A stretch of DNA of 37,500 nucleotides, taken from Planctomycetota bacterium (GTDB lineage: Bacteria; Planctomycetota; Planctomycetia; Pirellulales; Pirellulaceae). Within the stretch, counting starts at the first letter, position 1, and each line of letters starts with the position of its first letter. The notes below the pieces were generated by a model. That model had not been told where the DNA came from. It saw nothing but the letters and a program-made list of their open reading frames with translations, and searched no databases. Both the position numbers and the translations under genes were made by a program. The DNA is taken from assembly GCA_027622275.1 (NCBI GenBank), contig JAQBZB010000054.1, positions 1 to 37,500 on the forward strand, written 5' to 3'. Below are positions 16,994-27,328 of the stretch, one piece after another.

Positions 16994-17851
16994 GTGTCCA
17001 CTCCCCAAGGTATCACTGCCGTGCCACAGAACTTTGCCCAAGTTGGGCCTTACCAGTGCGGGACGGGACACCCGCTGCTGCTGATCGCCGGTCCCTGTGT
17101 GCTGGAGAGCGAGTCGCTTGCCCTTGCGATCGCCGAGCGGTTGGCGGAAATCGCCCAGCGGCTGCAGGTTCAGCTCGTCTTCAAGGCGTCGTTCGACAAG
17201 GCGAATCGCACCAGTATCGACTCGTTCCGCGGGCCGGGACTCGAGGCGGGAATGGCGATTCTCCAGAAAGTCCGCGAGGCGACGGGGTTGCCGGTCACCA
17301 CCGACATTCACGAATCCTATCAAGCCGCGCCGGTCGGCGAAGTTTGCGATTTGCTCCAAATCCCAGCCTTTCTCGCTCGGCAGACTGATCTTTTGGTGGC
17401 CGCCGCACGTACGGGAAAGGCAGTGAATGTGAAGAAAGGCCAGTTCCTCGCCCCCTGGGACATGCGGCATGTTGTCGGAAAGTTGGTTGCCTCGGGTTGT
17501 CGTAATGTTTTGTTGTGCGAACGCGGCACATTTTTTGGCTATGGCCGGCTAGTCAATGACATGCGGGCGATCCCACAGCTACAAGAACTCGAAGCTCCCG
17601 TCATCTTCGACGCCACCCACAGTGTCCAGGAGCCGGGTGGTTTGGGTGCGACGACCGGCGGCAATCGGGCCATGGTCGAACCGCTGGCTCGCGCAGCCGT
17701 TGCGGTTGGCGCGGACGGCCTGTTCTTCGAGACACATCCCGATCCTGCCTCGTCCCCCAGCGATGGACCGAACATGATTCCGCTTGATGAGTTTGCGCCG
17801 TTGATCGAACGACTGTTGAAGCTTCGCGCAACCGTGGAGGCACTCCGTTGA
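16994..17851 (+). CDS. kdsA: 3-deoxy-8-phosphooctulonate (KDO-8-P) synthase
   Basis: A 285-aa enzyme that condenses phosphoenolpyruvate with arabinose 5-phosphate to KDO 8-phosphate, a precursor of the lipopolysaccharide core. The family landmarks are present: [70 protein letters not shown] and ETHPDP. It begins at GTG 16994. Its presence supports an outer membrane with KDO-containing LPS. The next gene overlaps its stop by 4 bp if it uses TTG 17848. Confidence 0.95.
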   Translation: MSTPQGITAVPQNFAQVGPYQCGTGHPLLLIAGPCVLESESLALAIAERLAEIAQRLQVQLVFKASFDKANRTSIDSFRGPGLEAGMAILQKVREATGLPVTTDIHESYQAAPVGEVCDLLQIPAFLARQTDLLVAAARTGKAVNVKKGQFLAPWDMRHVVGKLVASGCRNVLLCERGTFFGYGRLVNDMRAIPQLQELEAPVIFDATHSVQEPGGLGATTGGNRAMVEPLARAAVAVGADGLFFETHPDPASSPSDGPNMIPLDEFAPLIERLLKLRATVEALR

Positions 17852-19632
17852 TACCGATGCTCGCTCAGAAGACGAACTCGCGGACCTTTCGCCGAGCCAT
17901 CGTTTGCTCATTGCTCGTCGGCATTGTGCTGCCACCTATTGGTTGCTCGCCGACCGAACAACAGCGGCGGCATGTGACGGCGACGGCGGTCACTACGACG
18001 GCCACGCAAGGCCAACTGCTCCGCGCGATGGACTATCTGAACCGGCTCAGTGAATACGACCGCGAACAGGCTCTCGGTCAAGCTGCTTATCACTTGAATC
18101 ACTGGTTGGACGAGCAGAAGCCCGACCCCCATTGGGAAGTCGATCCGCTGACCGCTCGCTTGCCGCGGGAGATTCGGGACAGCGACTTGCTGGACAACAT
18201 TGGCAGTTGGACCTTTGTCATTGCTGATGTTCGCGCGATGCAAGAGGCGACGTTGCTGCGGGATCTCTCGACGTGGGTGTCGAAGCAACCAGCCGACGCA
18301 CGACTCAAGATCTGGCTCGACGGGCAAGCCGATTCCTTGGACGATCTGCAACGCGAGAACCTGGCAATCGCCGAGCGGCTGTTTGATTGGACCGTGCGGA
18401 ACATTCAACTTCAATCGACGCCTCCTTATCCGGATGAATCCGTTGCCCCGAGCGCTGGAGGCGAGCAAAGCCGCGAGAAAAGGATTCCCCCTCCGCAGCG
18501 AGCCATTCCCGGCCCCGGCTATCGGTTTCCACCTTGGGAGATCTTGCAGTACGGCTACGGCGACGCGCTCCAACGTTCACGTATTTTTATCGAGTTGGCT
18601 CGCCAGCAAGGCATCGACGTCGTCTATCTGGCGTTGCCTGGCAACACCGTGCCTCCCCGGCCGAGGCCGTGGCTGACGGCAGCTTTCATTGGCGGCGAAC
18701 TCTATTTGTTCGATTGCGAACTCGGACTGCCGATCCCAGGCCCGAACAGCGACGGGATCGCAACGCTCGCTCAGGTTCTCGACAGTCCCGAATTGATCGC
18801 GGCGCTCGAAGCCGACGGCCAGACATACCGTTTCGCGCACGACGAACTAAAGGAGTTACTCGCCTTGCTGGATATTTCTCCCGCCAACTTGTCGCAGCGG
18901 ATGCAGTTCGTGCAATCCCATCTCGCGGGCGACGAGCGGACGATTCTGGCGGTTGCACCAACCCAGCTTGCCGAGCGAGTCAAGGGAGTTCGCGGCATCT
19001 CGAATGCGGTTTTATGGTCGGTTCCCTTCGAGACGATTTGGTTTCAAGCGGCGATGAACAAGCTGTTGGAGACGAATCGTGAGGTGGCTTCCAGTTATTA
19101 CCAAACGGTGGGCATCTTCCAGACGCGAGGGCCGCTGACTCAAGGACGCCAGTTGCATTTGCAAGGCAAATTCGAACGGCAAGAGGAAGGCCAAGAGGGG
19201 GCGAAAGGACTCTACATGCAGGCCCGGATTCCTAACGCCAACATCAATCAGATTGGCACGAACGAAGAAGCACAAAAAGCGATGGGACTTGTTCGAGGCA
19301 CCAGCGAAGGCGAGTTCGTCTGGCGCTCGCGTCTGGCCGGCAGCCACCTGCTCGCGACACAAGCGAAACAGCACTCGACATATTGGCTGGCGTTGTCACA
19401 TTACGAAACGGGCAACTACGAAGCCGCGACGACTTGGCTGCAAAAACGTACGATCGATGCGACGCCAAACGGCACGTGGACCGCGGGCGCTCTCTATAAC
19501 CTCGGCCGCACTTACGAGGCGCTCGGCAAGTACGATGAAGCCCGTCAGCTGTACTCCGAAGACGAATCGCCACAAGCCCACGGCAACCATCTCCGTGCGA
19601 AATTGCTCAAGCAGTGGGCGAACAGCGAGTGA
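17848..19632 (+). CDS. Putative lipoprotein with TPR and transglutaminase-like regions
   Basis: The protein (594 aa from TTG 17848, or three fewer from ATG 17857) has a signal sequence ending at GC (VLPPIGCS, Cys33), so it is probably a lipoprotein. Its middle (about 230-300) resembles a transglutaminase-like domain: [20 protein letters not shown] then [15 protein letters not shown]. The position normally occupied by the catalytic Cys is not Cys, so it is probably not an active peptidase. The C-terminal 120 residues contain TPR-like helices ([20 protein letters not shown]). It overlaps the kdsA stop and may be co-transcribed with it. The role is unknown. Confidence 0.65.
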   Translation: MIPMLAQKTNSRTFRRAIVCSLLVGIVLPPIGCSPTEQQRRHVTATAVTTTATQGQLLRAMDYLNRLSEYDREQALGQAAYHLNHWLDEQKPDPHWEVDPLTARLPREIRDSDLLDNIGSWTFVIADVRAMQEATLLRDLSTWVSKQPADARLKIWLDGQADSLDDLQRENLAIAERLFDWTVRNIQLQSTPPYPDESVAPSAGGEQSREKRIPPPQRAIPGPGYRFPPWEILQYGYGDALQRSRIFIELARQQGIDVVYLALPGNTVPPRPRPWLTAAFIGGELYLFDCELGLPIPGPNSDGIATLAQVLDSPELIAALEADGQTYRFAHDELKELLALLDISPANLSQRMQFVQSHLAGDERTILAVAPTQLAERVKGVRGISNAVLWSVPFETIWFQAAMNKLLETNREVASSYYQTVGIFQTRGPLTQGRQLHLQGKFERQEEGQEGAKGLYMQARIPNANINQIGTNEEAQKAMGLVRGTSEGEFVWRSRLAGSHLLATQAKQHSTYWLALSHYETGNYEAATTWLQKRTIDATPNGTWTAGALYNLGRTYEALGKYDEARQLYSEDESPQAHGNHLRAKLLKQWANSE

Positions 19633-19747
19633 CGAGTGCAGAATCGTCCGGCTCGTGGTAAACTGCACCCACGATTCCTTACCAAAATACAAGCACGACA
19701 CGCAAGCGAGTGTGTTTCTGCACCCGCTTGCCTTACAGGACATCACG

Positions 19748-22700
19748 ATGCGAAGACTGACTCTCTTGATAGTGCTGCTGGTTGGCTCCGCCGTTGCCGT
19801 TGCCGAGGGTGCCGGTGTAGAAGGTGCCGAGCCGAATCGAAAAGGTCTGGACTTCTTTGAAGCGAAGATTCGGCCGATGCTCGTCACGCATTGTTACGAG
19901 TGCCACTCGGCCGGTGCGGTGGGCAAGAAGAATCTCAAGGGCGGCCTGCTGCTTGATTCACGTGACGCCAGCCGCACCGGCGGCGAAAGCGGTTCGGCGG
20001 TCGTGCCTGGCAAGCCGGACGAGAGCCTGCTGATCAGCGCGCTCAAGCAGGAGTCGTTCAAGATGCCGCCCAAAGGGAAGCTGCCCGATGAGCTGATCGC
20101 CCACTTCGTCAAGTGGATCGAAATGGGAGCGCCGGATCCTCGTGATGGCGTCACGGTGGCTGCTTCGTCGGAAATTGATCTCGAGGCGGGCCGGAAACAT
20201 TGGGCGTTTCAACCTCTGGCGCAACCGCCGCCGCCTGAAGTCAAGGATTCGGGTTGGGCACGCACGCCCGTCGATCAGTTTGTTCGGGCAAGACAAGAAG
20301 CGGCCGAGGTGACGCCGAACGCGATCGCCGACGCGAGCACACTGATTCGTCGCGCGTACTTCGATCTGATCGGTTTGCCGCCTCAGCCGGAGGACGTGGA
20401 AAGTTTCGTGAGCGAGGTCGAGAAAGATCCTGACGGAGCGTACGGTCGTCTGATCGACGAATTGCTCAATAGCGAACACTACGGCGAGCGTTGGGCACGC
20501 CACTGGCTCGATGTCACCCGATTTGCCGAAAGCAACGGGTACGCCTTCGACGGCGACCGGCCCAACGCCTGGCACTATCGCGACTTTGTGATCCGCGCTC
20601 TGAATTCGGACATGCCTTACGACCAGTTCGTACGGCTGCAGATCGCCGGCGATCTGCTGACAAACCTCGACGTGCAAACCACCGACGAAGCACAAGCCGC
20701 CGTCAACACGATCGCCGCGACCGGGTTGCTGGTGGCCGGGACGTACACGACGCAGCAGACACAAAAGGAACGCGAACGGAGCCGTTACGAACAGCTCGAT
20801 GACATTGTGAGCACACTGGGAACGTCGTTGCTCGGCCTGACGGTTGGCTGCAGCCGCTGCCATAGCCACAAGTTCGATCCGTTGTCGCAATTCGACTACT
20901 ACCGGATGGCATCGTGCTTCGCCGAAGTCGGATTCGCCGACACGGGTATTAACATGCAACCGGAAGCGTTTCGCGACGCGAAGAATGCGTATGACGCGGC
21001 CCTTGCGCCGCTGGCTGCCGCTCGCACGAAGTTTGAACAGGAGCAATTTTCCGGCCGGTTCGACCAGTGGATCGCCAGCCGCACCGAGGAGTCCGCGACT
21101 TCACCCGCGTCCGCAAAACTCGAAGCCTGGCATCATGTCGGGCCATTCGCGGCTGGCAACTTCGATGCGGCCTTCGATCAGGTCTTCCCGCCGGAACTTG
21201 ACACGGAACTAAGCCAGTCGTTCGAGGACGGAAAGCTCAAGTGGACCGAGCAGCCGGAGTGGAAAGACGGCGAGGCGCACAACGACAAGCTGACAGGCAC
21301 CAACGGAGCGAACTATCTGTTCCGCGTGGTCGAGGGCGAACAGCCGCAAGTGATGTCGCTGTCACTCGGCAGCGACGATGGCATCAAGCTGTGGGTCAAC
21401 GGTCGTGAGGTGTTGTCGAAGAAGGTCGGCCGCGATGTCGCCGCCGCCGATCAGGAAACCGTCGTGATCCAGCTTGCCGCGGGACGTAACGAACTGCTGA
21501 TGAAGATCGTCAACAGCGGTGGGGCGACCGGCTTCTACTTCGCGGCCAGTGCTGCTGCGACACCGGCTGACGTCACGGCGATTCTTGCTCTGCCCGTGGA
21601 CAAGCGGGACGAACCGCAAAAGCAGAAACTGGTCGACTGGTACAAGGGCTACGACCTCGATTGGCTGCGACTCAACCAACTCGTCGCGCGACAGGAGACG
21701 CAGAATCCAAAGCCCGATCTGACAAACGTGTTCGCCGCTCGCGTGCGTGGAACGACGTATCAGTTCGGCGACGACACCTTCAAAGTCTACCACCTGCGCC
21801 GCGGCAATGCCGACAACAAGGAAGACGAAGCAGCCCCCGGCTTCTTGCAGGTTCTCATGCGAACCGACCAGCTGGAAATGCAGTGGCTCGCCGATCCTGA
21901 AGCCGCCGATAAGACGCGACCCGGTCGAATCGGGCTTGCCGATTGGCTGACCGATGTGGATCGCGGCGGCGGACACTTGTTGGCGCGAGTGATCGTGAAC
22001 CGGCTTTGGCATCATCACTTCGGTCGAGGCATCGTCGCCACGCCCAGCGACTTCGGCACCCGCGGCGAGAAGCCGTCGCATCCCGATTTGCTCGATTGGT
22101 TGGCCAGCGAACTGATCCGTGGCGGCTGGAAACTGAAGCCCATTCACAAGCTGATCATGACCAGCGCGGTCTACATGCAAGCGGGTGACGTCACGGAGAG
22201 TGGCAGACAACACGACCCCGAGAATCTGCTGCTCTGGCGACGCAACTCCCGCCGCCTGGAAGCGGAAATCATTCGCGACTCGCTGCTGGCCGTTAGCGGC
22301 ACCCTGGACCGCACGATGTTTGGCAAAGGAACGCTGGATCAAAGCAGCACGCGTCGGAGCATGTACTTCACGGTGAAACGCAGCGAACTGATCCCGATCC
22401 TGCAGCTGTTCGATGCGCCCGACACGATGCAGGCGATCGCGACACGCGAGGAGAGCACGGTCGCTCCGCAAGCCCTCGCGCTGCTCAATTCCCCGATCAT
22501 TCGGGATCTGGCCACCAAGTTCGCCGTACAAGTTCGGCCGAATGCCGAGACATCCATCGAACAAGCGATTGACCGGGCGTATCAGGTCGCTCTCTCACGT
22601 CCGGCCACGGACGCGGAACGGGCGGCGATGACAGAATTCATTCAGCGGCAGAAGGAATCGCGAGCCGCGGACGCGGACGCGGAATCGCTCGCCGTGCGTG

Positions 22701-22750
22701 ACTTCTGCCATCTGATACTGTGTATGAACGAGTTTGTTTATATCGACTGA
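19748..22750 (+). CDS. Planctomycete cytochrome-type DUF1549/DUF1553 protein
   Basis: The true start is ATG 19748 with AGGAC upstream; the frame is open further left, but that part overlaps the previous gene. The 1000-aa protein has a signal peptide, then a PSCyt1 domain with the haem motif CYECH (Cys49, Cys52, His53), a DUF1549 region with a second motif CSRCH (368-372), and a DUF1553 C-terminal region (WHHHFGRGIV, then HPDLLDWLA). Between them (about 455-600) is a beta-rich insert, WHHVGPFAAGNFD to LGSDDGIKLWVNG, resembling a carbohydrate- or PA14-type binding module. Such proteins are expanded in Planctomycetes, paired with DUF1501 proteins, and are thought to take part in breakdown of complex polysaccharides; the reaction is not established. 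Confidence 0.9.
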   Translation: MRRLTLLIVLLVGSAVAVAEGAGVEGAEPNRKGLDFFEAKIRPMLVTHCYECHSAGAVGKKNLKGGLLLDSRDASRTGGESGSAVVPGKPDESLLISALKQESFKMPPKGKLPDELIAHFVKWIEMGAPDPRDGVTVAASSEIDLEAGRKHWAFQPLAQPPPPEVKDSGWARTPVDQFVRARQEAAEVTPNAIADASTLIRRAYFDLIGLPPQPEDVESFVSEVEKDPDGAYGRLIDELLNSEHYGERWARHWLDVTRFAESNGYAFDGDRPNAWHYRDFVIRALNSDMPYDQFVRLQIAGDLLTNLDVQTTDEAQAAVNTIAATGLLVAGTYTTQQTQKERERSRYEQLDDIVSTLGTSLLGLTVGCSRCHSHKFDPLSQFDYYRMASCFAEVGFADTGINMQPEAFRDAKNAYDAALAPLAAARTKFEQEQFSGRFDQWIASRTEESATSPASAKLEAWHHVGPFAAGNFDAAFDQVFPPELDTELSQSFEDGKLKWTEQPEWKDGEAHNDKLTGTNGANYLFRVVEGEQPQVMSLSLGSDDGIKLWVNGREVLSKKVGRDVAAADQETVVIQLAAGRNELLMKIVNSGGATGFYFAASAAATPADVTAILALPVDKRDEPQKQKLVDWYKGYDLDWLRLNQLVARQETQNPKPDLTNVFAARVRGTTYQFGDDTFKVYHLRRGNADNKEDEAAPGFLQVLMRTDQLEMQWLADPEAADKTRPGRIGLADWLTDVDRGGGHLLARVIVNRLWHHHFGRGIVATPSDFGTRGEKPSHPDLLDWLASELIRGGWKLKPIHKLIMTSAVYMQAGDVTESGRQHDPENLLLWRRNSRRLEAEIIRDSLLAVSGTLDRTMFGKGTLDQSSTRRSMYFTVKRSELIPILQLFDAPDTMQAIATREESTVAPQALALLNSPIIRDLATKFAVQVRPNAETSIEQAIDRAYQVALSRPATDAERAAMTEFIQRQKESRAADADAESLAVRDFCHLILCMNEFVYID

Positions 22751-22765
22751 ATAAGGTTCGACCCC

Positions 22766-24211
22766 ATGCAGCACCACCTGATCAATAGTCCGACATCGCG
22801 ACGCGATTTTCTCCAGCGCGCGGGCCTCGGCTGCGGCTCGCTGGCGGTGACCAGCCTGCTCCATCAGGAAGGGGTCATTGCCGCCCCTACGCCGACGAAT
22901 CCGCTCGCGGAGCGTCCGTCGCACTTCAATCCCAAAGCGAAAGCCGTCATATGGCTCTTTCAAACCGGAAGTCCCTCGCAGGTCGACACGTTCGATTACA
23001 AACCAGAACTGGGAAAGCGTGATGGCACGGATCTCGCTGGTGCCGATCCGAAGACCGGCTTCTTCACCACCAGCGGCAAATGCCTGAAGTCGCCGTTCAA
23101 GTTTTCTCAGCACGGTGAGTCAGGTGCCTGGACAGCCGAGATCTTTCCGAACATTTCCAAGCACGCGGACGACATCGCCTTTGTGTATTCGTGCTACTCG
23201 CAATCGAACAATCACACGCCCGCGATGCTTGAATTCAACTCCGGCATGATCCGTCAAGGGTTCCCGAGCATGGGCTCGTGGTTGACGTACGGGCTAGGCA
23301 GCGAGAATGCCAATCTGCCGGCCTACGTGGTGATGCACGGCACGAAGCCGCGTGGCGGAGACCCCATCTGGTCGTCTGGCTTCCTGCCCTCGGTGTATCA
23401 GGCGACGTCACTGGACCCGCGCGGGGCGAAGCCGATCGAGAATCTCGAGCGGCCGGCTGAACTTACTGGCCAGCAACAGCGATCGCTGTTGGACGTGCTC
23501 AACGCTGCGAACGCGAAACATGCTGAGCGTCGCCCGTTCGACCGCGATCTGAACGCGCGGCTCGAATCATTCGAACTGGCCTTCCGCATGCAGACCTCGG
23601 CCCCGGAAGCGTTTGATCTCGCCCAGGAGCCCCAGCACATCCAGGATATGTACGGCCTGAATCGCGACGAGTCGAAGGACTATGGACGGCAATGTCTACT
23701 CGCCCGCCGAATGGTCGAGCGCGGCGTTCGCTTCGTCCAGATCTTCGCGGCCTGTCCGAACACTCCCGGCGGTGCCGTCAGCGATGTTCCGTGGGACGGT
23801 CACAGCGACATCAACGGGAATCATCGCGCTTGTGCGGCCACGGTGGACCAGCCCACCGCCGCATTGTTGACCGACCTCAAGCAGCGCGGGATGCTCGACG
23901 ATACGATCGTCATCTACGGCGGCGAGTTCGGCCGCACGTCCGACTCGCAGGGTTCGGCAGGCCGGGACCACAATCCGAATGCTTTTACCACCTGGTTCGC
24001 CGGCGGTGGCTTCAAGGGCGGAACGCAGTACGGAGCTTCGGACGAATTCGGCTACAAGTCGGTCGAGAACAGGGTCAACGCTCATGACATCCACGCGACG
24101 ATCCTGCATCTGATGGGAATCGACCACACGAAACTGACCTACCGCTTCAACGGGCGAGATTTCCGACTCACGGACGTCGAGGGCGAAATCCTGCGCGAGA
24201 TCTTGGCGTAG
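22766..24211 (+). CDS. DUF1501 family Tat-exported protein
   Basis: A 481-aa protein starting 15 bp after the DUF1549/1553 stop, so almost certainly in one operon with it. The N-terminus carries a twin-arginine signal (SRRDFLQRAGLG, Arg12-Arg13), so it is exported folded. DUF1501 proteins have an alkaline-phosphatase/sulfatase-like fold; the sequence shows FQTGSPSQVDTFDYKP, FVYSCYSQSNNHTPAMLEF, VIYGGEFGRTSDSQG and GRDHNPNAFTTWFAGGG. The biochemical activity is unproved. AAGG lies nine bases before the ATG. Confidence 0.9.
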   Translation: MQHHLINSPTSRRDFLQRAGLGCGSLAVTSLLHQEGVIAAPTPTNPLAERPSHFNPKAKAVIWLFQTGSPSQVDTFDYKPELGKRDGTDLAGADPKTGFFTTSGKCLKSPFKFSQHGESGAWTAEIFPNISKHADDIAFVYSCYSQSNNHTPAMLEFNSGMIRQGFPSMGSWLTYGLGSENANLPAYVVMHGTKPRGGDPIWSSGFLPSVYQATSLDPRGAKPIENLERPAELTGQQQRSLLDVLNAANAKHAERRPFDRDLNARLESFELAFRMQTSAPEAFDLAQEPQHIQDMYGLNRDESKDYGRQCLLARRMVERGVRFVQIFAACPNTPGGAVSDVPWDGHSDINGNHRACAATVDQPTAALLTDLKQRGMLDDTIVIYGGEFGRTSDSQGSAGRDHNPNAFTTWFAGGGFKGGTQYGASDEFGYKSVENRVNAHDIHATILHLMGIDHTKLTYRFNGRDFRLTDVEGEILREILA

Positions 24212-24220
24212 AATTCGAAC

Positions 24221-25207
24221 CTAGCCGCGGCACCGAACGAACTTCCTCAGCGAAGGCAGCCTGCTCGTGTCGTCGCCAACGGACTCGGCGGCCGCGGTTT
24301 TGACCTCGGCGGTGTAGATGCTTCCCGCGGAATCGAGGAACACGTCGTGCGGCGCGTAGAACTCCTCGGGCGTTGTGGGGAAGCCGCTGCCTCCCCAACG
24401 AGTCAGCAGGTTTCCATCGCGGTCAAAGATGCTCAACCGGCCGCCCGGCTTGGACGTGTCGCGCGAGTTCCACGGAAAGATTCCCACGTGGAATCCCAAT
24501 TCGAAGATGTAAACGAGTCCGTCCGCAGCGACATGCACTTGCGTCGGCCGCGCGACGTCGTCCCAAACGGCGAGCAATTCGCCAGCGGACGAGAAAATCT
24601 GCACGCGGCTGTTCTCCCGATCGGCCACATACAGCCGCTCGCCGTCCGAGCCGATTCCGTGCGGCACGTTGAACTGCCCTGGTTGAACTCCCGGTGATCC
24701 CCATGATGCGAGCAGTTCGCCCTCCACCGAGAATCGATGCACGCGTGCGTTGCCGTACCCGTCCGTAATGAAGAGGCCTCCGCCCGGGCCGACGATCAAG
24801 TTCGTTGGCAGGTTGAAGGGTGGTCCGGCGGCCGGGCGGATCGTGCGATAGTCGAAGCCGTTGGCTCCCGTGTCCGAGGGCGTGCCCGAGGGGCCGATTG
24901 TGCGAATCAATTCGCCATCGCCCGTGAACTGCCGGACCGAATGCCCTTTGTCGTCGACCAAGTAAAGCGTGTCGCCCGCGCCGATCGAAATGCCGTGAGG
25001 CCGCACGAACAGTCCTGCACCCCAGCCGCGCACGAAGGTGCCGTCCGCATCGAACACCAGCACCGGGATGTCTGCCCGTGCGAAGACGTACACGCGGTCG
25101 CGTGAGTCCACGGCGACGCCGACCGCCTCGACGAGCCCGGCTTGCTCCGGCACGTCCGGCCAGCCTGGCACCGCTTCGAATGTGAGTGAACCGCGACCGA
25201 CGGTCAT
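24221..25207 (-). CDS. NHL-repeat beta-propeller protein
   Basis: A 328-aa protein without an evident signal peptide, built of about six NHL-type repeats. Examples are VAVDSRDRVYVFAR, PHGISIGAGDTLYLVDD, PTNLIVGPGGGLFITDGYG, PHGIGSDGERLYVADREN and APHDVFLDSAGSIYTAEV. The pattern is that of the peptidyl-alpha-hydroxyglycine lyase-like propellers. It starts 28 bp after the dehydrogenase gene in the same direction (GAGGAC before ATG 25207), so the two form an operon. Its role is not evident; it could bind a ligand or act as a lyase or lactonase on the dehydrogenase's substrate. Confidence 0.85.
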   Translation of the reverse strand: MTVGRGSLTFEAVPGWPDVPEQAGLVEAVGVAVDSRDRVYVFARADIPVLVFDADGTFVRGWGAGLFVRPHGISIGAGDTLYLVDDKGHSVRQFTGDGELIRTIGPSGTPSDTGANGFDYRTIRPAAGPPFNLPTNLIVGPGGGLFITDGYGNARVHRFSVEGELLASWGSPGVQPGQFNVPHGIGSDGERLYVADRENSRVQIFSSAGELLAVWDDVARPTQVHVAADGLVYIFELGFHVGIFPWNSRDTSKPGGRLSIFDRDGNLLTRWGGSGFPTTPEEFYAPHDVFLDSAGSIYTAEVKTAAAESVGDDTSRLPSLRKFVRCRG

Positions 25208-25235
25208 GAGATGTCCTCACGAGATGTTGCAGAAA

Positions 25236-26318
25236 TCATGTAATAACGGAGGCCTCGATCAGCTCCCTTGTCACCCCCACCGACTCTGCCGCTTCGATGA
25301 TCTGAGCCCACGTAGCATCATCCAATTCGAGCCCGCTACGGCGTGCCGCGCGGTTACGGTCTTCGACCTCGCCGGGAACGAGTACCTCTCCATCGGGCGT
25401 CGTCGGGCGGGAAGTCTTGACGAAATCGACGTAGCGGCGCATCTCCTCGAACAAAGGCCCGGGCGAGCACAGTTTAATTGGGTCGACGTAAATCGACAGC
25501 ATTCCCTGCTCGAGCAACGTCTTGCCAGGCGCGCTGCAGCCGCCTCCGGTCAGCGCACCAGCAAGGATCTCGGCGACCAGACCGAGGCCGTAGCCCTTGT
25601 GTCCGCCGAACGGCAGGATCGCGCCGATGGGCCGCCCGCCGGGTGGCCCGTAAAAATCGTTGGCGTCGTTCGTGGGCTTGCCGTCGGCATCGACGATCGT
25701 ATTGTCGGGGACCGGGACGCCTTTATTCCTCGCCACTTTTAGCTTGCCCTCCGCCGTTGCGGCCGCGGCGATGTCGAGGATGATGGGCCTGCGACCAGCG
25801 ATCGGAATCCCGACGCAGACCGGGTTGACCGACAGCCGCGCGTCGCGCCCGCCGCTGGGGACGACAAACATCCCGAGTCCCGTCGTGTTGACAAAGTGAA
25901 ACGAAACGAGTCCCTCGGCGGCGGCGAGTTCCGCCCACGTTCCGATGCGTCCCAGATGAGCGGCGTTGCGCAACGCGACAACCGACACGCCGTGTTCCCG
26001 GCACCGTTGGACGCCGATCGCGACCGCCTGCCGCCCGGTCCATTGGCCGAACCCGAGCCCGGCGTCGGCGACGACCAACGGGCCGGAATCGACAACGATC
26101 TCCAGCGACTTTCCGGCGAAGGCTTTCTGCTCGTTCATCCATTGCAGATAAATCGGAGTTCGGATGACGCCGTGAGAATCGTGCCCGGCCAGATTGGCCT
26201 CGACCAGATGATCAGCAATGACCGCCGCTTCTTCGTCGCCGCATCCGGCACGAACAAACAGATCGCTGATGAGCGTCTTCAATGTTTCAGGTTGGAGCGT
26301 CTTCACGCGGGCCTCCAT
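25236..26318 (-). CDS. Malate/L-lactate (Ldh2/YlbC-type) dehydrogenase
   Basis: A 360-aa member of the NAD(P)-dependent Ldh2 superfamily (malate, L-sulfolactate, ureidoglycolate and related 2-hydroxyacid dehydrogenases). Landmarks are ANLAGHDSHGVIR with the catalytic His, the nucleotide site VVALRNAAHLGRIG, NTTGLGMFVVP, LSVNPVCVGIPI and LPFGGHKGYGLGLVAEIL. The exact substrate cannot be read from the sequence. It is probably co-transcribed with the NHL-repeat gene downstream and diverges from the SDR gene. Confidence 0.85.
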   Translation of the reverse strand: MEARVKTLQPETLKTLISDLFVRAGCGDEEAAVIADHLVEANLAGHDSHGVIRTPIYLQWMNEQKAFAGKSLEIVVDSGPLVVADAGLGFGQWTGRQAVAIGVQRCREHGVSVVALRNAAHLGRIGTWAELAAAEGLVSFHFVNTTGLGMFVVPSGGRDARLSVNPVCVGIPIAGRRPIILDIAAAATAEGKLKVARNKGVPVPDNTIVDADGKPTNDANDFYGPPGGRPIGAILPFGGHKGYGLGLVAEILAGALTGGGCSAPGKTLLEQGMLSIYVDPIKLCSPGPLFEEMRRYVDFVKTSRPTTPDGEVLVPGEVEDRNRAARRSGLELDDATWAQIIEAAESVGVTRELIEASVIT

Positions 26319-26572
26319 CTTTCTTCAGCGATGTCGCAATTCAGGCGACTACCGATCATGAATCGTCCTCGTAGCGAGGACTGGACAGGGTACCACGCGC
26401 CGAGGTGTTGCACCACTCGGCCGGAAGCCGGCCCTTGTGGGTGCAAGGTCAACGGAGATTAGTTTGCGAATTTATTCGCCCGGTCCCTGTTCGCTGACCA
26501 GCAGCGTTTCTAAACTCGTTAGGCGTCCCGAAAACCAAACGAGACCTTTTGCGATTGAAACGAGGTGGCATT
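26319..26572. other. Divergent intergenic region
   Basis: This region separates the dehydrogenase and SDR genes, read in opposite directions, and should hold both promoters. At 26409-26443 there is an imperfect inverted repeat (TTGCACCACTCGGCCGG against CCGGCCCTTGTGGGTGCAA). I see no gene here. Confidence 0.35.
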
Positions 26573-27328
26573 TTGGATAATGACTTTGCTGGGCGAGTGG
26601 CGTTGGTGACGGGCGGTTCGCGAGGAATGGGGCGAGCCATTGCCTTGCATTTGGCACAGAGAGGGGCGGACGTGGCGATCGGGTATGCTTCGCGGCGAGA
26701 GACCGCCAATGAGGTCGTGGGGGAAATCGAAGCGTTGGGCTGCAAGGCGATATGTCGACCGTGCGACCTCAGAAAACAGGATCAAATCGACGCCATCGTC
26801 GCGGACACGCGAACAGAGTTAGGCCCCATCGAGTTGCTGGTCAATAGCGGAGCCATCAGCAACCTGGCGGACCACAACGAGATGACGTACGAGCTGTGGT
26901 ACGACACGATGGACGTCAACCTGCATGGGGCGTTTCGGATTCTGTTCGCGGTGAAAGATGAGATGATCCAACGGCGCTTCGGCAGAATCGTCTTGATCTC
27001 GTCCATCGCGGCGTACAACTATCGGCCCCAACAACTGCACTACGCAACTTCCAAATCCGGCGTGATCACGATGACGGCTTGGTGCGCGGAAGCGTTTGGC
27101 CCGCACAACGTCCGCGTGAACTGCATCGCTCCCGGACTGGTGGACACGGAAATGATGCACGTCTTGCCGGCGGAACTGATCGAGAAAGCCGTCGCGACCA
27201 CGCCGCTGCGCCGCGTTGGACAGCCGGAAGAAATCGCCGAATTGGCTGGCTTCTTGTTGAGCGAACGTTCGAGTTTCATGACCGGCCAGACGGTGATCGC
27301 CTCCGGCGGGCGGGCTATCCGACACTAA
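26573..27328 (+). CDS. SDR family oxidoreductase
   Basis: A 251-aa classical short-chain dehydrogenase using NAD(P)H. The cofactor motif TGGSRGMG is near the N-terminus, the active-site Ser is in LISSIAAYN, and Tyr-x-x-x-Lys is YATSKSG. NCIAPGLVDTEM and the C-terminal GQTVIASGG complete the FabG-like pattern. TTG 26573 is chosen because GAGG lies seven bases upstream; the frame could extend eight codons to TTG 26549. The substrate is unknown. The stop codon abuts a palindromic element. Confidence 0.85.
   Translation: MDNDFAGRVALVTGGSRGMGRAIALHLAQRGADVAIGYASRRETANEVVGEIEALGCKAICRPCDLRKQDQIDAIVADTRTELGPIELLVNSGAISNLADHNEMTYELWYDTMDVNLHGAFRILFAVKDEMIQRRFGRIVLISSIAAYNYRPQQLHYATSKSGVITMTAWCAEAFGPHNVRVNCIAPGLVDTEMMHVLPAELIEKAVATTPLRRVGQPEEIAELAGFLLSERSSFMTGQTVIASGGRAIRH

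Noticed and set aside
19253-19747. Upstream extension of the DUF1549/1553 gene
   Set aside because: The frame is open, but it overlaps the end of the TPR lipoprotein gene, and the signal peptide and ribosome site point to ATG 19748.
19958-21046. 362-codon minus-strand frame opposite the DUF1549 gene
   Set aside because: A shadow of the strong plus-strand gene, with no family resemblance.
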